A stretch of 64,000 nt of DNA from Ananas comosus. Its lineage: Eukaryota > Streptophyta > Magnoliopsida > Poales > Bromeliaceae. The translations under genes and the position numbers were made by a program. The stretch's first letter is position 1; each line of letters opens with the position of its first letter. Below the pieces are notes generated by a model that was not told the origin of the DNA, made no database searches, and saw only the letters and a list, made by a program, of their open reading frames with translations. Location of the stretch: positions 4,341,833 to 4,405,832 of the forward strand of contig NC_033623.1 in the NCBI RefSeq assembly GCF_001540865.1. The letters run 5' to 3'. Positions 12,408 to 23,965 of this stretch are shown piece by piece.

Positions 12408-15400
12408 TAATTATTTGTCCATGCGGCCAACCATATTTTTCTGTTCTTTTAGGTGACATTATGATCTACAATTATTGACATACCGACAACTAACATAAAA
12501 TCTATTCCAGAAAAATAAGAAAAAGAACGATATGATGAAAAAAAAAATCATATCTATCAACTTCGAAAATTCTTTTGTTTTATCTTTTTTTAGAATTACA
12601 AAAATTATAACAAATAAAAGTGTAGAAAATTTTATTTTTTCTAAAAACTTTTCAAGATTTATATATTGATTTGATTAGAAAGCATATAATGACTATAAGA
12701 ACCAGAATAGGACAGCAATTACATTCATAATTTTTTTCTTTTTGTTCTTTAAAAAGGTATTTGATCAAAATTTGAAGAAACTAATTTTTTAAAAAATTCT
12801 TAGAAAACTTATGAGAATTGATTAACTTTTAAAATTATTTTGATTTTTTATTTCTTTTATTCGAATTTTAATAATTTATAAAATACAAAGTTAGAGAAAT
12901 AGTTTTCTAGAAATTTTAATTTTTTAAAATAATTTTAAAATAATTTTATATTATTTTTTAAAATTATTGTAGGCTCCAATTTTTAAAATCAAAAGACATC
13001 TTTCTTTTGATCGTATTACTATCTTTCTTTTATAAGATACAAAGAAAATAATTTTTAAAATAATTTTTTAAAATTATTTCAAAAAATTATTTTTTAGAAT
13101 AATTTCAAAAAAATATTTTTTAAAATAAATTCAAAAAATTATTCTCTATTAATTTTTTTAGAAAAATTGTTAGATCATCAAAAAAATAGCAATAAATTAA
13201 ATGACAAATAAATCTAAGTATCAATTGATTTAATTTTATCAATATTTTAAATTTTCTAATGCAACAATAAAATTTTATGACTGATGTACCTCAAAATTTG
13301 TTTATAAGATTGATTTTGTTCCCTTGATTCGCTGAATGCTTCGTGGTGCGAGAAATTTTGATAAAATAATTTGCGAAAAAAAAGTGGATGTATGTAGTGG
13401 ATCGGATATGTCAATTAAAAATTTACCCCTATATTGATAAATAAAAAATTAAATTAATAATTTTTTGACTTACCTAATAAGAAAATCTGTGATTTGCAAT
13501 GTCTTTTCCTTCTTTTCAAGCAACGGAAAAAAAAGAAGAAAAATAATTTTAGAAAGATACGTATGAACTAAGAAGAAAAGAAGAGAGAAGAGGAGAAAGT
13601 AGCTAAGCACCGGAGAAAGAGAGAAAGAAGAAAGAAAAAGAAGGGGAAAACAAAAGAAGGCGGGGCGCGGGGCGCATGGGGGGAGGTTGCATGTAGTAAA
13701 AAAGAAGTGCAACATGATAAAAATAAAAAGGAGAAAGGAGAGATGCTTTGGGTTACCGAAAAAGCAAACCAAAAAAAAGAAAAGAAACCAAAAAGCCAAA
13801 AAAAAGCATCTAGGTTGAAAAGAAAAAGAAAAAGTGCAACAGGACAAAAATAAAATGGAGAGATGAGGGAGGGTGTACCCGGATCCTTCTTGGTACCCAA
13901 AAGAACAAAACAAAAAGAAGAAAAAAAAAACAGTGCCGGCACAGCACAGTGCTACAGCACACACCTGCGTATATGTAGTGTGTGCCACGGCCGGGGGGAG
14001 GGGAGTGGCAGTGGTCTGAGACCCCCTTGGGCACGGTACGTGCGGCCGGGGTGGCACTTTAATCTTTAACCAAAACTACCAAAATTTTCAAAAAATCCAT
14101 CAGAACACTTACGAAACCATTGAAGTACCCCGGAAAGTACCGATTTACCCCATAAACGACCAGCTGATCCGAAACGCACCAATTTAGGTGTTCGGGCAGC
14201 AAACACACTATGCTGTTATAAATAACTTTAACAGAAATAATACTGTTCCGGGTTCTCGGAAATGCTGTTTTTGACACCGAAATCCTCCCCCGTTCATTTG
14301 CTTTCTCCGAACACCCGGGACAGCGAGGGCAACCAGCCAACAAGGTTCAACGGCAATCCTGGGGCATTCACATTAATAAAAAGCGAAACCCATATTCTTA
14401 ACCGCGTTCCGTCAGCGGTTTTGCCGAAAAACGCACTAGAATCCAAATCAGACTTCGTGAGGGCCGCCGGACCTTGGACAACCAGTCCAGGGATTAGAAA
14501 TAGTGATCTCACGCTGCCCGAGGCAGCCACCATGGCCAAAGTTGCATAAAAGTCCCTATTTCCAATTCTAATTGCAACAATATAAAGAAAATTAGGCTTT
14601 GGTTACTGAAACCCGCGAGGTTTCGAGACCAACCAGCAACACCCGCTGATAGGTCTCGATGCGCTGAAGCTTGTGCTCGCTGTCTGGAGCGCGAACGGAG
14701 GCTGAGGAGCTCATCGGGGCTACTTGAACCCTGGTTCTAAAAGTCATAGGGGGCGACAATGTCGGATCCGCCAATTGGGGCTTCTCCGACAGCAACGAAG
14801 GTGAGCACACAGATTAGTGATACCTTGAGGTGACCGCGCTCACCCTCCGAAAGATCGGCGGTCTCTAGGATGGCTGGAACAGAGGAGTTGGCAGCCAAGA
14901 GAGACCTAAGCCTGAGCTAGGGCTGGAGCTAGGTTCTCTTCTCGAGCTCCAGTGGCCCGAGGGTGCAGAGGCTGGCCAGGGGAGATTGTTGCTGTCGGGA
15001 GGAGGCCAACGGTGATTGTGACAGTGACGGTGGCCGGCAACGGGATGCGACGGCAGTAGCACTGGAGAAGCCACGGCCAAGATTAAAGGGGATTGGGCTA
15101 GGGCTCTTGATTCGACCAAGGCAACTGTCGGAGGAGAGTAGGGAGGCGTCGGCGGGTCCTCGAGAGGCTAGCAAGGCCAGCGGCGACGGCGTTGGACCAA
15201 GAGCGGCAGCCGGAACCTCCCAGGATCGGGCTCAGGGAAGGTTCTCCGGGCGCGGCGGCGCACGACAGCATTGAGGCGGCTCGGAGGGTGGTGCTGGACT
15301 CCGGGGAGTTGGTGGCGCGGGTCCCAAGCGGGGCCGGCTGAGAGGAAGATGGTTAGGGTGAGATCAACTTGAGAAGGAGAGAGAGAGGGATGAGGAGGTG

Positions 15401-15912
15401 GATTTGGTGGAGGTTGTGGCCAAGCTCCGGTGGCCGGAAGAGGTTGCCGGTGATTAGAGATGCAGCACAGGTGGGAGGAGTCTCCTGTGGCGGCTAGCTT
15501 TTTTTAGGGAAAGAGGTGGAATAGTGTTAATGGAAACCTATTATATAATAATCAGATTTGGCAAAAACGCATAATAACCCCTAAAACCTTGAAGTTTTCA
15601 TCTCAGTCCCTCACGACGTGCGTAAGACGCACAGAGGCCCCTCCACGTGTGCAGAACGACGCATAAAATATTAGGGATTTTTATAAAAAATCCAATTTCC
15701 AATTTGACTCCTCGCATTTTATGCTTTTTTGCGCAATTATCCACCGGATCTCAAAACGGACTGTGCCGACACTTCTGGCACTGTCGGACCATTAAATTTA
15801 CGTTTTTGTTTTGTTAGAAACGGTCGTCGATTCACGAGAAAAGCCTCCCTCTCTTCTGACTTAGAAATTTGAATTTAAACAAATTTCAAGTTCCAGAATC
15901 CCAGATATTACA

Positions 15913-16676
15913 CATACTATGCTGCCCAATCTGCATCTATGAAAGCATTAATTTTCAGGTCTCCATTTTTTGGGGAAAAAAAATCAAACCTCAACCTGGT
16001 GCAGATTTCAAGTATCTGCTTCCAAATGTGATGACCTGGGATCATGCATATATTGGCTGACAAACACTAACTGCATGTGCTATGTCAGGCTAAGTATGGG
16101 ATAAGATAAATTAATCTTCCTACTGGCCTCTCATATCTCTCTGTTGACAGCTTCTCCAACAGCATTTCTCAGATGACGAATAACCTCCCTGGGTCAGTCT
16201 GCAAGTCTACACCCTAACATTCATGTCTCTTGAAGCAAGTCCATCATATAATTCCTTTGGGATAAAAATACTCCACTATTAGATCTAGCAACTTCAATTC
16301 CTGACAAACATGAAGTTTTCCAAGGTCTTCTATCTCATACTCACTCGCGAGATACCTCTTACGATTAGTTCTAATTAATCATCCCCAGTTACCACAATGT
16401 CATCAACATAAACAATCAAATTAGTGATTTTGTTATTTTTATGCTTGATGAACATTGTATGATCTGCATTGCTTTGTTTATACCTGACAATGGGATCCAA
16501 TCGCCACAAAGGTGAACTTGGAAGATGGGGTCCGATTGCTTAATCTAACAGGCAGTAGATAGCGATCATAATAGCAATCAGGCCCTTGATGATTCCTCTT
16601 TTCCTTTTTTTCCCTTTTTTTTTTAAAAAAATCTTAATCCCTTATCCTTAAACAATGTTTAGATGCTCCGATACCA
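15913..16676 (-). pseudogene. Ty1/Copia reverse transcriptase/RNase H fragment, right part
   Basis: The minus strand continues the element broken at 5591. Near 16420-16380 it encodes LIVYVDDIVVTGDD, the YVDD active-site box of Copia reverse transcriptase. Degenerate sequence runs down to GDLKINAFIDADWAA at the junction. Near 16664 the plus strand reads gctccgataccatgtt, which inverts to a TGGTATCGGAGC primer-binding site for initiator Met tRNA. Reverse transcriptase lying so close to the primer-binding site means gag and integrase have been deleted. Confidence 0.75.
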
Positions 16677-17021
16677 TGTTAAATAAAGTGAAACAACTAT
16701 ATATCTCCAAAAGCTTAAACAACGGTAGAATAGTGTTTGAATATTTTTGTATTCAACAGGCCATTTATCTCCAATAACTTAAGCTACTAGACAATGGTGT
16801 TTTAATATTTTTGTCTCCAATAACTTGAGCACTCTTTGTTGGCTTATACCTTACTATCTTGTTCTTGCAATAACTGTTGTCAAGTTATTACCAAATTCTT
16901 CGAAGAGTGCTGAATCATAGACGAAGGAATTAGCTACTTAGCTGAATTATTGAAAATGTGAATTGCCTTGGAGTTGTATATTTGTTGTCTTCAATACACG
17001 GAGTTAATTTAAATTAGGTAT

Positions 17022-17866
17022 TGTTAAGAATATGCCTTCTTTTGAATCTGGGTTGAGTCAAATTAATTAACCCATTAAGTTGGTTCATAAAATATATCAA
17101 TTGGTTTTGAAATTGATTCTCATTGGCGGAAGATACGTGCTTATCTGTATAAGATTGAACTATATCTTTACCTCGGAAGGATAAAGATATATTAGGATCG
17201 CACGTATTAGAAGCATAGTCGGTTTATGCTTCTCAAGCCGAGTCCAATTGATTGCGGTTGACTTCTTGACCGGGCTAATGCATTATATATATGCATGCGT
17301 TGTGAACCGTATTGTGTGGCCAAAATTAATTAAGTCTTGAGGGCCATACGACAGCAAGAAAAAGGGAGGCTAATTAATTAAGTTCTTGAAGCCTACGGAA
17401 GTGCTTCAAGGTGTGCGGCTTCCGCATGCATGCAACGTCGGATTGTTGTTGGCGGCGGAGCGGCGGTTCTCAACCAATTGCCTGAGCGGTTCGGATTCTT
17501 CGAAGCAACGGCATAAAGGAATTTGGTTAGAGTTTCTATACTTCTCTAATTTGGTCTTCTCGGTTTTACGAAAAGCTTTTTCGGTATTTTCTTGGAGTTT
17601 TCGTTGGAACAAGAAAGGTGGGATTCACCATAAGGTTCTTGGTTTTTTATCCGGAGAAGACATAAGGTGTAAGCTTGTACTTTTATTTCTTCATATAGTG
17701 GAATACATTTCTCTCGCTCTCCCCGTGGACGTAGGCAATTGCCGAACCACGTAAATCTTGGTTTCTTCTTTCTGTATTTATTTCTTTTACCGTTCGGTCG
17801 ATTTTCTCTATTTTTCGTGCATCTTTGTTGGTAGCACATGACGGACGATCCATCCGGTTCCCGACA
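17022..17866. mobile_element. Solo LTR (845 bp) with 5 bp target-site duplication
   Basis: It starts TGTTAAGAATATGCC and ends TTCCCGACA. The perfect duplication ggtat lies at 17017-17021 and 17867-17871. There is no internal domain and no second LTR, so this is a solo LTR left by recombination. Open frames at 17.39-17.84 kb lie wholly inside it and are incidental. Confidence 0.88.
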
Positions 17867-18430
17867 GGTATTACATGGAACAGTTCAAAATTGTAGTTGA
17901 CCCCCTAAGTTGCAGTGTACTGATCCTGAGAGATAAACTTGGCCTAGCGTGACAAGCACCATATGATGCGATTTCAAAGAAAGTGAGGAGTGTTGCCCTT
18001 CAGTATCAGTTCAAAGCTCGCTAGCTATTTGCTCTTCGCCACCTTTATTTGATTTCTTGGGAGAATTGAGAAGAGATGCAAATTGTCGTAACTGGCTTAA
18101 AGAACGGTGGAACATAATATTAGAAGGCACAACAATTTTCACAGTGCGTCACAAACGCCAATATTTTTCCTGCTGCTTGCCAGACCTTAGTGCTTCAATC
18201 ACTATTGTTATGATGCATGACTACCATATCAGCTGAGATTTTCCTTCTTTTTCCTTTCTACTGACATTCTCTTTTTGAACACTGTTATTTTCCTTTTCAA
18301 GAGAAACATATTTTGCCTAATGTGAAGTTTTCATTTTCTTTTTCAATTTCATACAAATATTTAATTTTTTTTCCCCTCATGTTTCAGAAGAAACATATTA
18401 ATTTTTTTTTTCTCATTTTTTGTTCTCTAG

Positions 18431-18839
18431 GATTCTGGCGTCTTGGCAATCCCCACAGTTCCTGGTCCTCCGCCAAAACTCTCCATGGAGGCAGCTGCGC
18501 TAGAAGACTTCCGTGCTCGGGCATTTTGCTTGCTTTCTATTGCTGGCATGTCCGGATTCTGCCAGGTACCAGTAGCCACGTTGACTAAAATTGTTTATCA
18601 AACTGTTCACCATGAATGCAAGTTGTTTACTAAAACTATTTTATTTTTCTTGCTTTCTATCCGACTAAACTTTGCAGATTAGTATTCCACTTGGAATGCA
18701 CAATAACCTTCCAGTGTCAGTTTCGCTGCTAGCAAAGCAGGGTGCGGACCATTTTCTTCTTAGTATTGCAACTGAGCTTTACGCCGCCCTAAAAGAACAG
18801 GCGAGCATGGTGTGGGAATCCGACAATTCAACTGCTTAA
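18431..18839 (+). pseudogene. AMI1: AMI1-type amidase, last two exons only
   Basis: Exon 18431-18565 follows an acceptor (tgttctctag) and encodes DSGVLAIPTVPGPPPKLS, then FRARAFCLLSIAGMSGFCQ. It ends at a GT donor. A 112 bp intron ends ttgcag, and exon 18678-18839 encodes ISIPLGMHNNLPVSVSLL, then a LAKQGADHFLL stretch and the stop. This is the C-terminal part of the amidase-signature family of plant AMI1 (indole-3-acetamide hydrolase) and OEP64. The stop without TPR repeats favours AMI1. The frame is intact across both exons. The upstream exons with the Ser/Lys catalytic core were not found in the 560 bp before it, where a solo LTR sits. I read it as a gene remnant. A far-upstream 5' part cannot be excluded. 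Confidence 0.7.
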
Positions 18840-20114
18840 AAACGTGCTCTGTTGCAGACTGTAATATTCGTAACATCATTTGTGTTCGCTGAATACGCGT
18901 CAAAGGACTAAGAGGGATACTGGATTTTAGTTGGTGGAGAAGGCAAAACTGGCTTACAAGCTTTGTACCGAAAAATGTTACTTCCCTAAGTATGCCTTCC
19001 TTGTATCAATTGAATATGTACAGTAGTTTCTTCATTCATGTTTGCTGATATTTAGCCACCTCTTGTACTTTGTAATATTATGATGTGAAACTTCGTAGGT
19101 ATGCTGAGGGTGCAGCAACCAAACACCTGTAATTTTATGTGTACCAAAAATTTTACTTATTTAAGTAAAAATAATCTCTATTACGGTTATTATTGTGATT
19201 ATCTGTGTGGATTTGCCGTCAAAATGTTGTTAATATAGAGCGTACAGCATGTGACAATCACATAACTCACTGGACCATTGAAAATAGCCACCGGTGCATA
19301 AAATTGAGGATGTTTGTTAGTTGTGTTGACTGGTTTATTAGTGACAAAGTTTCGGTAAGCAATAGGAACATGCGACATTCGGTGGTGTGGTGTTGTCATC
19401 CACGGTTTAAAAATCTGTTTTGGGGTTTGGTTGATAAAATAAGTAAATATAGAGTTTTGAAAGGTTAGGTTGTAAAACTTACGCATATAGTAGGTGTTTA
19501 TGTAGCATTGCTTGTGGAATAAAATGATTTGCTAAATTAAGAGTACCATGAATCTGTTTTATTGGCTAAAACTTTCTAGTCTCACCAGCTCAACAGTGCA
19601 AGTAATTGTCGGATGGCGTTAGCAACTGTGGCTATCATAGTTAGCTAACGCCTTGATGGTTGTGTCCTTGAGGTTCTAAGTTTAAAGTCCAATTGCTTTA
19701 TATTTTTAGTTGAATTTATTTTTTATAAAAAAAATTGGATAACTTGCAACCTTTCTCTAAAAAGAAAGAATAGAATCAAATGTACTCCAATTGGCTCTAG
19801 GGGTTTTCCAAGTTCTGCTTTTATACACTCGCAGGATATTATAGTTGTGGAATACTATTCATTTGAGTGTTGGAATAAATTGTTTTCTTTTTTTTTTTTA
19901 GTTTATTTTATTGTATTTTAAAGTTGCTCGTAAATTTGGATGTTTCATCACCGAAAACGATGCAGATGTAAATGGGCCTCTAGGAAGTATTCTATGTTTT
20001 CAATTTATTTTTTTGCATTTTGAAGTTGCTGGTAGATTTGGATGTTTCATTGCAAAAAAATGATGCAGATCGATGTAAACAGATTTGTAAAAATGTTCTA
20101 TTTTAGTATATGTA
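18840..20114. other. No gene seen; short duplicated segment
   Basis: It follows the amidase stop and may include its 3' untranslated region. A ~60 bp segment (agttgctcgtaaatttggat to tgatgcaga) occurs twice, at about 19920-19970 and 20020-20075. I recognise no coding region. Confidence 0.6.
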
Positions 20115-20799
20115 TCTATACTATATATTATATAGGGTCGGTGGATAAATCTACATTTTAGCTAGAAACAAACACGTATCTATCATAAAAAAGAAAAAAA
20201 AAAAATCAATGTAAGCTATATAGATAACTAACTTGGAAACAAATGATGTTTAAAACTATAACAATAATATAATTTTCATTTTATCTCTTGGATTAGTTTT
20301 TTGGTGCTTATCTTTTTATCTCCTTTATAATAAGTTGACAGTTCAAAGTACCGTTGTGATACATTCCCTAAGTAGGATATTTTACACCAGGAGAGAAAAA
20401 GCAAAATACATGGATAAAACAAATTATAATTTGTGGGAAATAGTTGTTGTCTTGATAACACACGAAACCAACACTCACTATATAAATTTATATAAATTTA
20501 TTGATACAAAATATAATCTCACTATCCTTGGGATTACAATATTTACAAAAATATATTCTATAAATATACACATTTAAATTCAAATATTTTCTATTTGAAG
20601 TAGTTGACATACTTGAGAGATTGTTATTTTCGAGTTTTCTCAGTTGATCATGATTTGAATGCTTGTCATAGTTAGCAATTTCTTAATGTTTGGAATTTGA
20701 TTCATCTATAATCTTTAGACTATATAATTTGACAATACCTTCAAAATACATGGCATGTCTATATTTGCCTATTCCACGTGGCGGGTTCTCAATACTTGT

Positions 20800-21290
20800 C
20801 TTCACTCTCTCTCTCTCTTCCCTTCTATAGGTGGCCCCACCTTTCTCTCTTTTCCCCTCTCTCCTTTCTCTCTCTTTCCTTCTACAGGTGGCCTCACTTC
20901 TCTCTTCCTCTTTCTCCTTCTCTCTCTCCCCCCCTCTAAGTGGCCCCACCTTCTCTCTCTTCTCTTCTCTCTCTTTCCTCCTACAGCTGCCCCTTCCTCT
21001 CCCTCTCCGCATCTTCCTTACTCTCTCTGCCTCCTCTCTCTGTCTCTCATCCCTTCTATCTCTCTTTGCTCCGCTAGACAGTCCCCCTCTCTCTCCATCT
21101 CTTTTTCGTAGTACCCGCACACTCTTTCCCTCTTATGTGAGGGAATTCAAAGTAGGCTTCAGCGGTTTGGGCAGCAACGACGGCGGTAGCAATAGATTGG
21201 GCGGCGACAGTGACGGTCACCACAGTGACGGGTGGGGGTCACGGCTGCGACGACAACTTGGGCGGTGTTAGTGGCTAATGCGGCATCGTC
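20800..21290. repeat. Pyrimidine-rich low-complexity tract with GC-rich tail
   Basis: About 300 bp of CTCTCT-type sequence with three loosely repeated units around the words ctacaggtggcc or ctataggtggcc, then a GC-rich stretch of ggcggc repeats. Open frames on both strands here are products of base composition. No domain is recognisable. Confidence 0.7.
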
Positions 21291-22579
21291 GAACACAAAA
21301 AAAAAAACCACAGCTCTATGTCCTTTTCTTTTTTTCCCCCTTTTTTAAACTTTTCTTCTCTTTTTCTTCTTCTCTGTACCTTTTTCTTTTTTTTTTTTAC
21401 TTCATGTTTGATGACGGCGGCAGCAGTGCGGGACAAGGCTTAGGGACGTCGATTTGACCTTGAGGATGGTCAAGGAAGTGGGTGTGTTGAGGTTTTTGAT
21501 TTTTTTTTTCTATGATTTTTTTTTGCAATTTTTCAGCGTTGAATCAGATTTTTTTTCATGAAATTTTTTGTGTTTTTGTGAATTTTTTAGGTAAAAAAAA
21601 ATAGCAATAATATATTTGATTTAAAATTTGATTTTATATAAACTTTTTCACCTTTCTTCTCAATTTTTTAGTATAAAATATTTGAGAGCTATGTCGCACT
21701 TCAAAAAAAGTATTTTAGAAAATCATCCTAAAGAAAATAAATTTTCACTCCAAGAATTTCATTGTTTGATGATTTCTCTATTTGACAGCAGCTATTTTTA
21801 TAGTTTAATCATTTTTCTATTTGAAAGCTTTGTCGTACTTCAATAGTTTGATTTCAGTATANAAAAAAAAAATGCGAAAAAAAAAAAAGAGAAAGAAAAA
21901 GATAGAAAGAGAGAAAATTTGAATAATGGTGTATGAGATGATCCATGAACTAGGTGCATGGAGAAATTTGAGTTCAAATTTTGAATCTGATGCATAGGTT
22001 AATCCATGCACCAGGTGCATAGACTACAAAAAGTGGGATATTCTCGTAGGCATGAATGGGTATAACAAATAGCAAATTAGTCATTTCCCTTTTATATATT
22101 TGCAAGATGCTCATTCAAACATATAATATTCTGTTATTTTAACTAAGGTATAATATAAACAAATGGGAAGGACTAATATGCAATTTAATACCCATGATCC
22201 CATGGTCCTATATCGTAACTTCCCACAAACCTCACCATACGCACGTTCTCCCAGATAGTTAGACTAGTTCCATAAATATCTCTCAATGAGAAAGGAAAAA
22301 GAGGAACGGACACAGTTGTTTTTCAATTCTCAAATCCATTCCTAAAAAAAAATCCCACTACTCCTGTTTACGAAAGAGAAAAAGAAAGGTTAAAAAAAAA
22401 ATAAATTTTTTTCTCTCTTCTCCATTGATGCCACAATTAAAGATCTCTCTCTCCTAAAAAAAAAAAAAAAAAAAAAAAGAGAAGCCCTCTGTATCTCCTT
22501 CCCTCCTCTTCTCTTCCTCTCTCACAAGAGAAAGGGAGGCGAAAAGGAGGAGAATATTTTATTTTTTTTAAAAAAACGA

Positions 22580-23279
22580 GCAATAGCGACGACGACAAAG
22601 AAGAAGTCGCGGTCGCATGTGACGGCGTGGGCGGAGCGGCATCCAGGCGGCGCGCTCCCGTTGCTCAGCCTCGGCGGGCAGGACGTCACTGACGCCTTCG
22701 TCGCCTACCACCCCCGCCACTTCCTCTCCTGCTGCAGCCGCATGCTCGGCCTCGCCCACCAGTCTAACCGCGGGCACCTCGGCGTCGAGTACTACGGCCG
22801 CACCGTCACCGTCAAGATCCTCCCCGTCGGCGTCGACATGGCCCAGCTCCGCTCCGTGGTCGCCGCGCCCGAGGCCCTCGCCACGCTCCGCGACCTCTCC
22901 CTCGCCTTCAAAGACCGCGTCGTCCTCCTCGGGGTCGACGACGTCGACCTCTTCAAGGGCATCGGCCTCAAGTTCCTCGCCATGGAGCGGCTCCTCGAGA
23001 AGCGCCCTGAGCTCCGTGGCCACGCCGTGTTCGTCCAGATCGTCAACCCGGCGCGCAGCCACGGCCGCGACGTCGAGGAGGTGGCCGACGAGGCCGTTCC
23101 ATCACCCGCCGCATCAACGCCCGCTTCGGCCGCCACGGCTACGACCCCATCGTCCTCGTCGACCACCCCGTGTCGACCTTCGAGAAGGCCGCCTACTACG
23201 TCGCCGCCGAGTGCGTCGTCGTCAGCGCCGTCCGCGACGGCCTCAACCGCATCCCCTACATCTACACCGTCTACCGCGA
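22580..23279 (+). pseudogene. Chimera: desaturase cytochrome-b5 fragment joined to class II trehalose-phosphate synthase fragment
   Basis: Residues from 22619 read VTAWAERHPGG...GQDVTDAFVAYHP, the cytochrome b5 haem region (HPGG plus second His) of plant delta-8 sphingolipid desaturases. At about 22712-22717 the frame passes directly into RHFLSCCSRMLGL, then EYYGRTVTVKILPVGVDM, LLGVDDVDLFKGI and VQIVNPAR. This is the glucosyltransferase domain of class II trehalose-phosphate synthases. A frameshift near 23097 moves the match to the next frame (ITRRINARFGRHGYDP to SAVRDGLNRIPYIYTVYRE). No ATG precedes the b5 part. Both donors are partial and joined without an intron, which is the mark of transposon gene capture. 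GC content is far above the AT-rich surroundings. Confidence 0.8.
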
Positions 23280-23760
23280 GCCCCTCGCTTCGACCAGGCG
23301 TTCGCCGAAACCGCCCGCCTCCTCGCCGACCCCTGCGCCGCCGAGCCCGCCCGCTACCTCGTCGTCATCCTCTTCCTCCAACGGCCGAACATGGTGGTCG
23401 GCACTTTCCTCCTCGACGTCACCCTCTTCCTGCAGCGACCGAGCGTGGCGGTCGGCGCCTTCTTCTTCATCATGCTCCTCTCCTGCTTTACCCCCTCCGC
23501 TCACCAGGTGTTTGATCTGTGTCCACAATGAGCCGCGACATCAGTCCAGGCTGCGGCACTCAAGGTGGAGCACGCTCAGGCCGCGGACGCGCTGCAGAAT
23601 GCGCCGACGATTGGTGCGCGGCGGCAGGCGGCTCGTGAACGTGCAGACCAATCTCAGCAGGCTCGTCAGCAACAGCATCAGCCTTGCCGCCTACAAAGCT
23701 GCCTAGGATATTGCTCTGACGGAGTTGGCGCCAACGAATCATGCCTACCAATTATTTGAT
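23280..23760 (+). other. GC-rich tail of captured segment, origin unknown
   Basis: It follows the trehalose-phosphate-synthase match without a break and stays GC-rich to about 23730. One frame has FDQAFAETARLLADPCAAE and then an imperfect 54 bp duplication (units starting near 23370 and 23424, each giving LFLQRP...VG.F). Another frame is Gln/Arg-rich (near 23630-23690). I cannot assign it. It may be a third donor fragment. Confidence 0.4.
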
Positions 23761-23799
23761 GAAATGCCTAAGATGTACTTTTGACGGTGAACCCGATTT

Positions 23800-23965
23800 G
23801 TACATAAAGAGAGAGAGTGGTGCTCTTCTCTTTATAAAAAATGCCTTATCAAAAGAGAGTGAGCGGTGCTCTTCTCTTTATAAAAAATATAGTATCATCG
23901 AAAGAGGGAGAGTCGATGGGAGAGAGCGGTGCTCTTCTCTTTGCAAAAAAAAATTATATTGTCAA
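23800..23965 (+). repeat. Tandem repeat, ~60-70 bp unit, three copies
   Basis: Units contain gagcggtgctcttctcttt followed by an A-rich stretch and aaagagag. They start near 23817, 23863 and 23925. The spacing is irregular and the copies diverge. Confidence 0.7.

Larger units (their letters stand above)
7978..14068 (-). mobile_element. Autonomous-type hAT transposon, decayed
   Basis: The left end CAAGGTTTAAAGTGCC and the inverted right end TAAAGATTAAAGTGCC form the terminal inverted repeat, followed by subterminal ggcacgg words at both ends. The flanking 8-mers ctcgaaac and accaaaac match at 5 of 8 positions, a decayed duplication. Inside, on the minus strand, lies a broken BED/DUF659/hATC transposase. 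The region 12.48-13.45 kb is AT-rich and gene-free. 13.5-14.0 kb is a purine-rich tract next to the terminus. Confidence 0.75.
5592..15912. mobile_element. LTR (probably solo) greatly expanded by nested insertions
   Basis: It begins TGTCACGCCC and ends CAGATATTACA, the TG...CA ends of an LTR. A perfect 5 bp target-site duplication, catac, flanks it at 5587-5591 and 15913-15917. The Copia RNase H sequence reads across the two flanks. Subtracting the Tourist-like MITE, the hAT MITE and the 6.1 kb hAT leaves about 3.1 kb with no gag or pol, which suits a long solo LTR. Within 14.1-15.9 kb are GC-rich open frames that look like LTR leader sequence and not genes. Confidence 0.75.

Noticed and set aside
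13470..14057. 195-codon Phe/Ser-rich open frame on the minus strand
   Set aside because: It arises from a purine-rich tract (long A and GA runs) next to the hAT terminus. There is no domain, and overlapping frames on both strands are open too.
14059..15274. Cluster of 70-100 codon frames on both strands
   Set aside because: They lie in the leader part of the LTR ending at 15912. GC-rich composition keeps several frames open. No recognisable domain.
17386..17754. 122-codon frame as a small gene
   Set aside because: It falls entirely within the solo LTR bounded by ggtat duplications. No domain is visible.
18840..19010. Possible TPR extension of an OEP64-type protein after the amidase exons
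   Set aside because: A stop codon ends the frame at 18839, and the following sequence shows no convincing TPR in any frame.
20683..21271. Overlapping 118-146 codon frames (Ser/Leu/Pro-rich and Arg/Glu-rich)
   Set aside because: Products of a (CT)n-like tract. Both strands are open and the composition is extreme, so it is not treated as coding.
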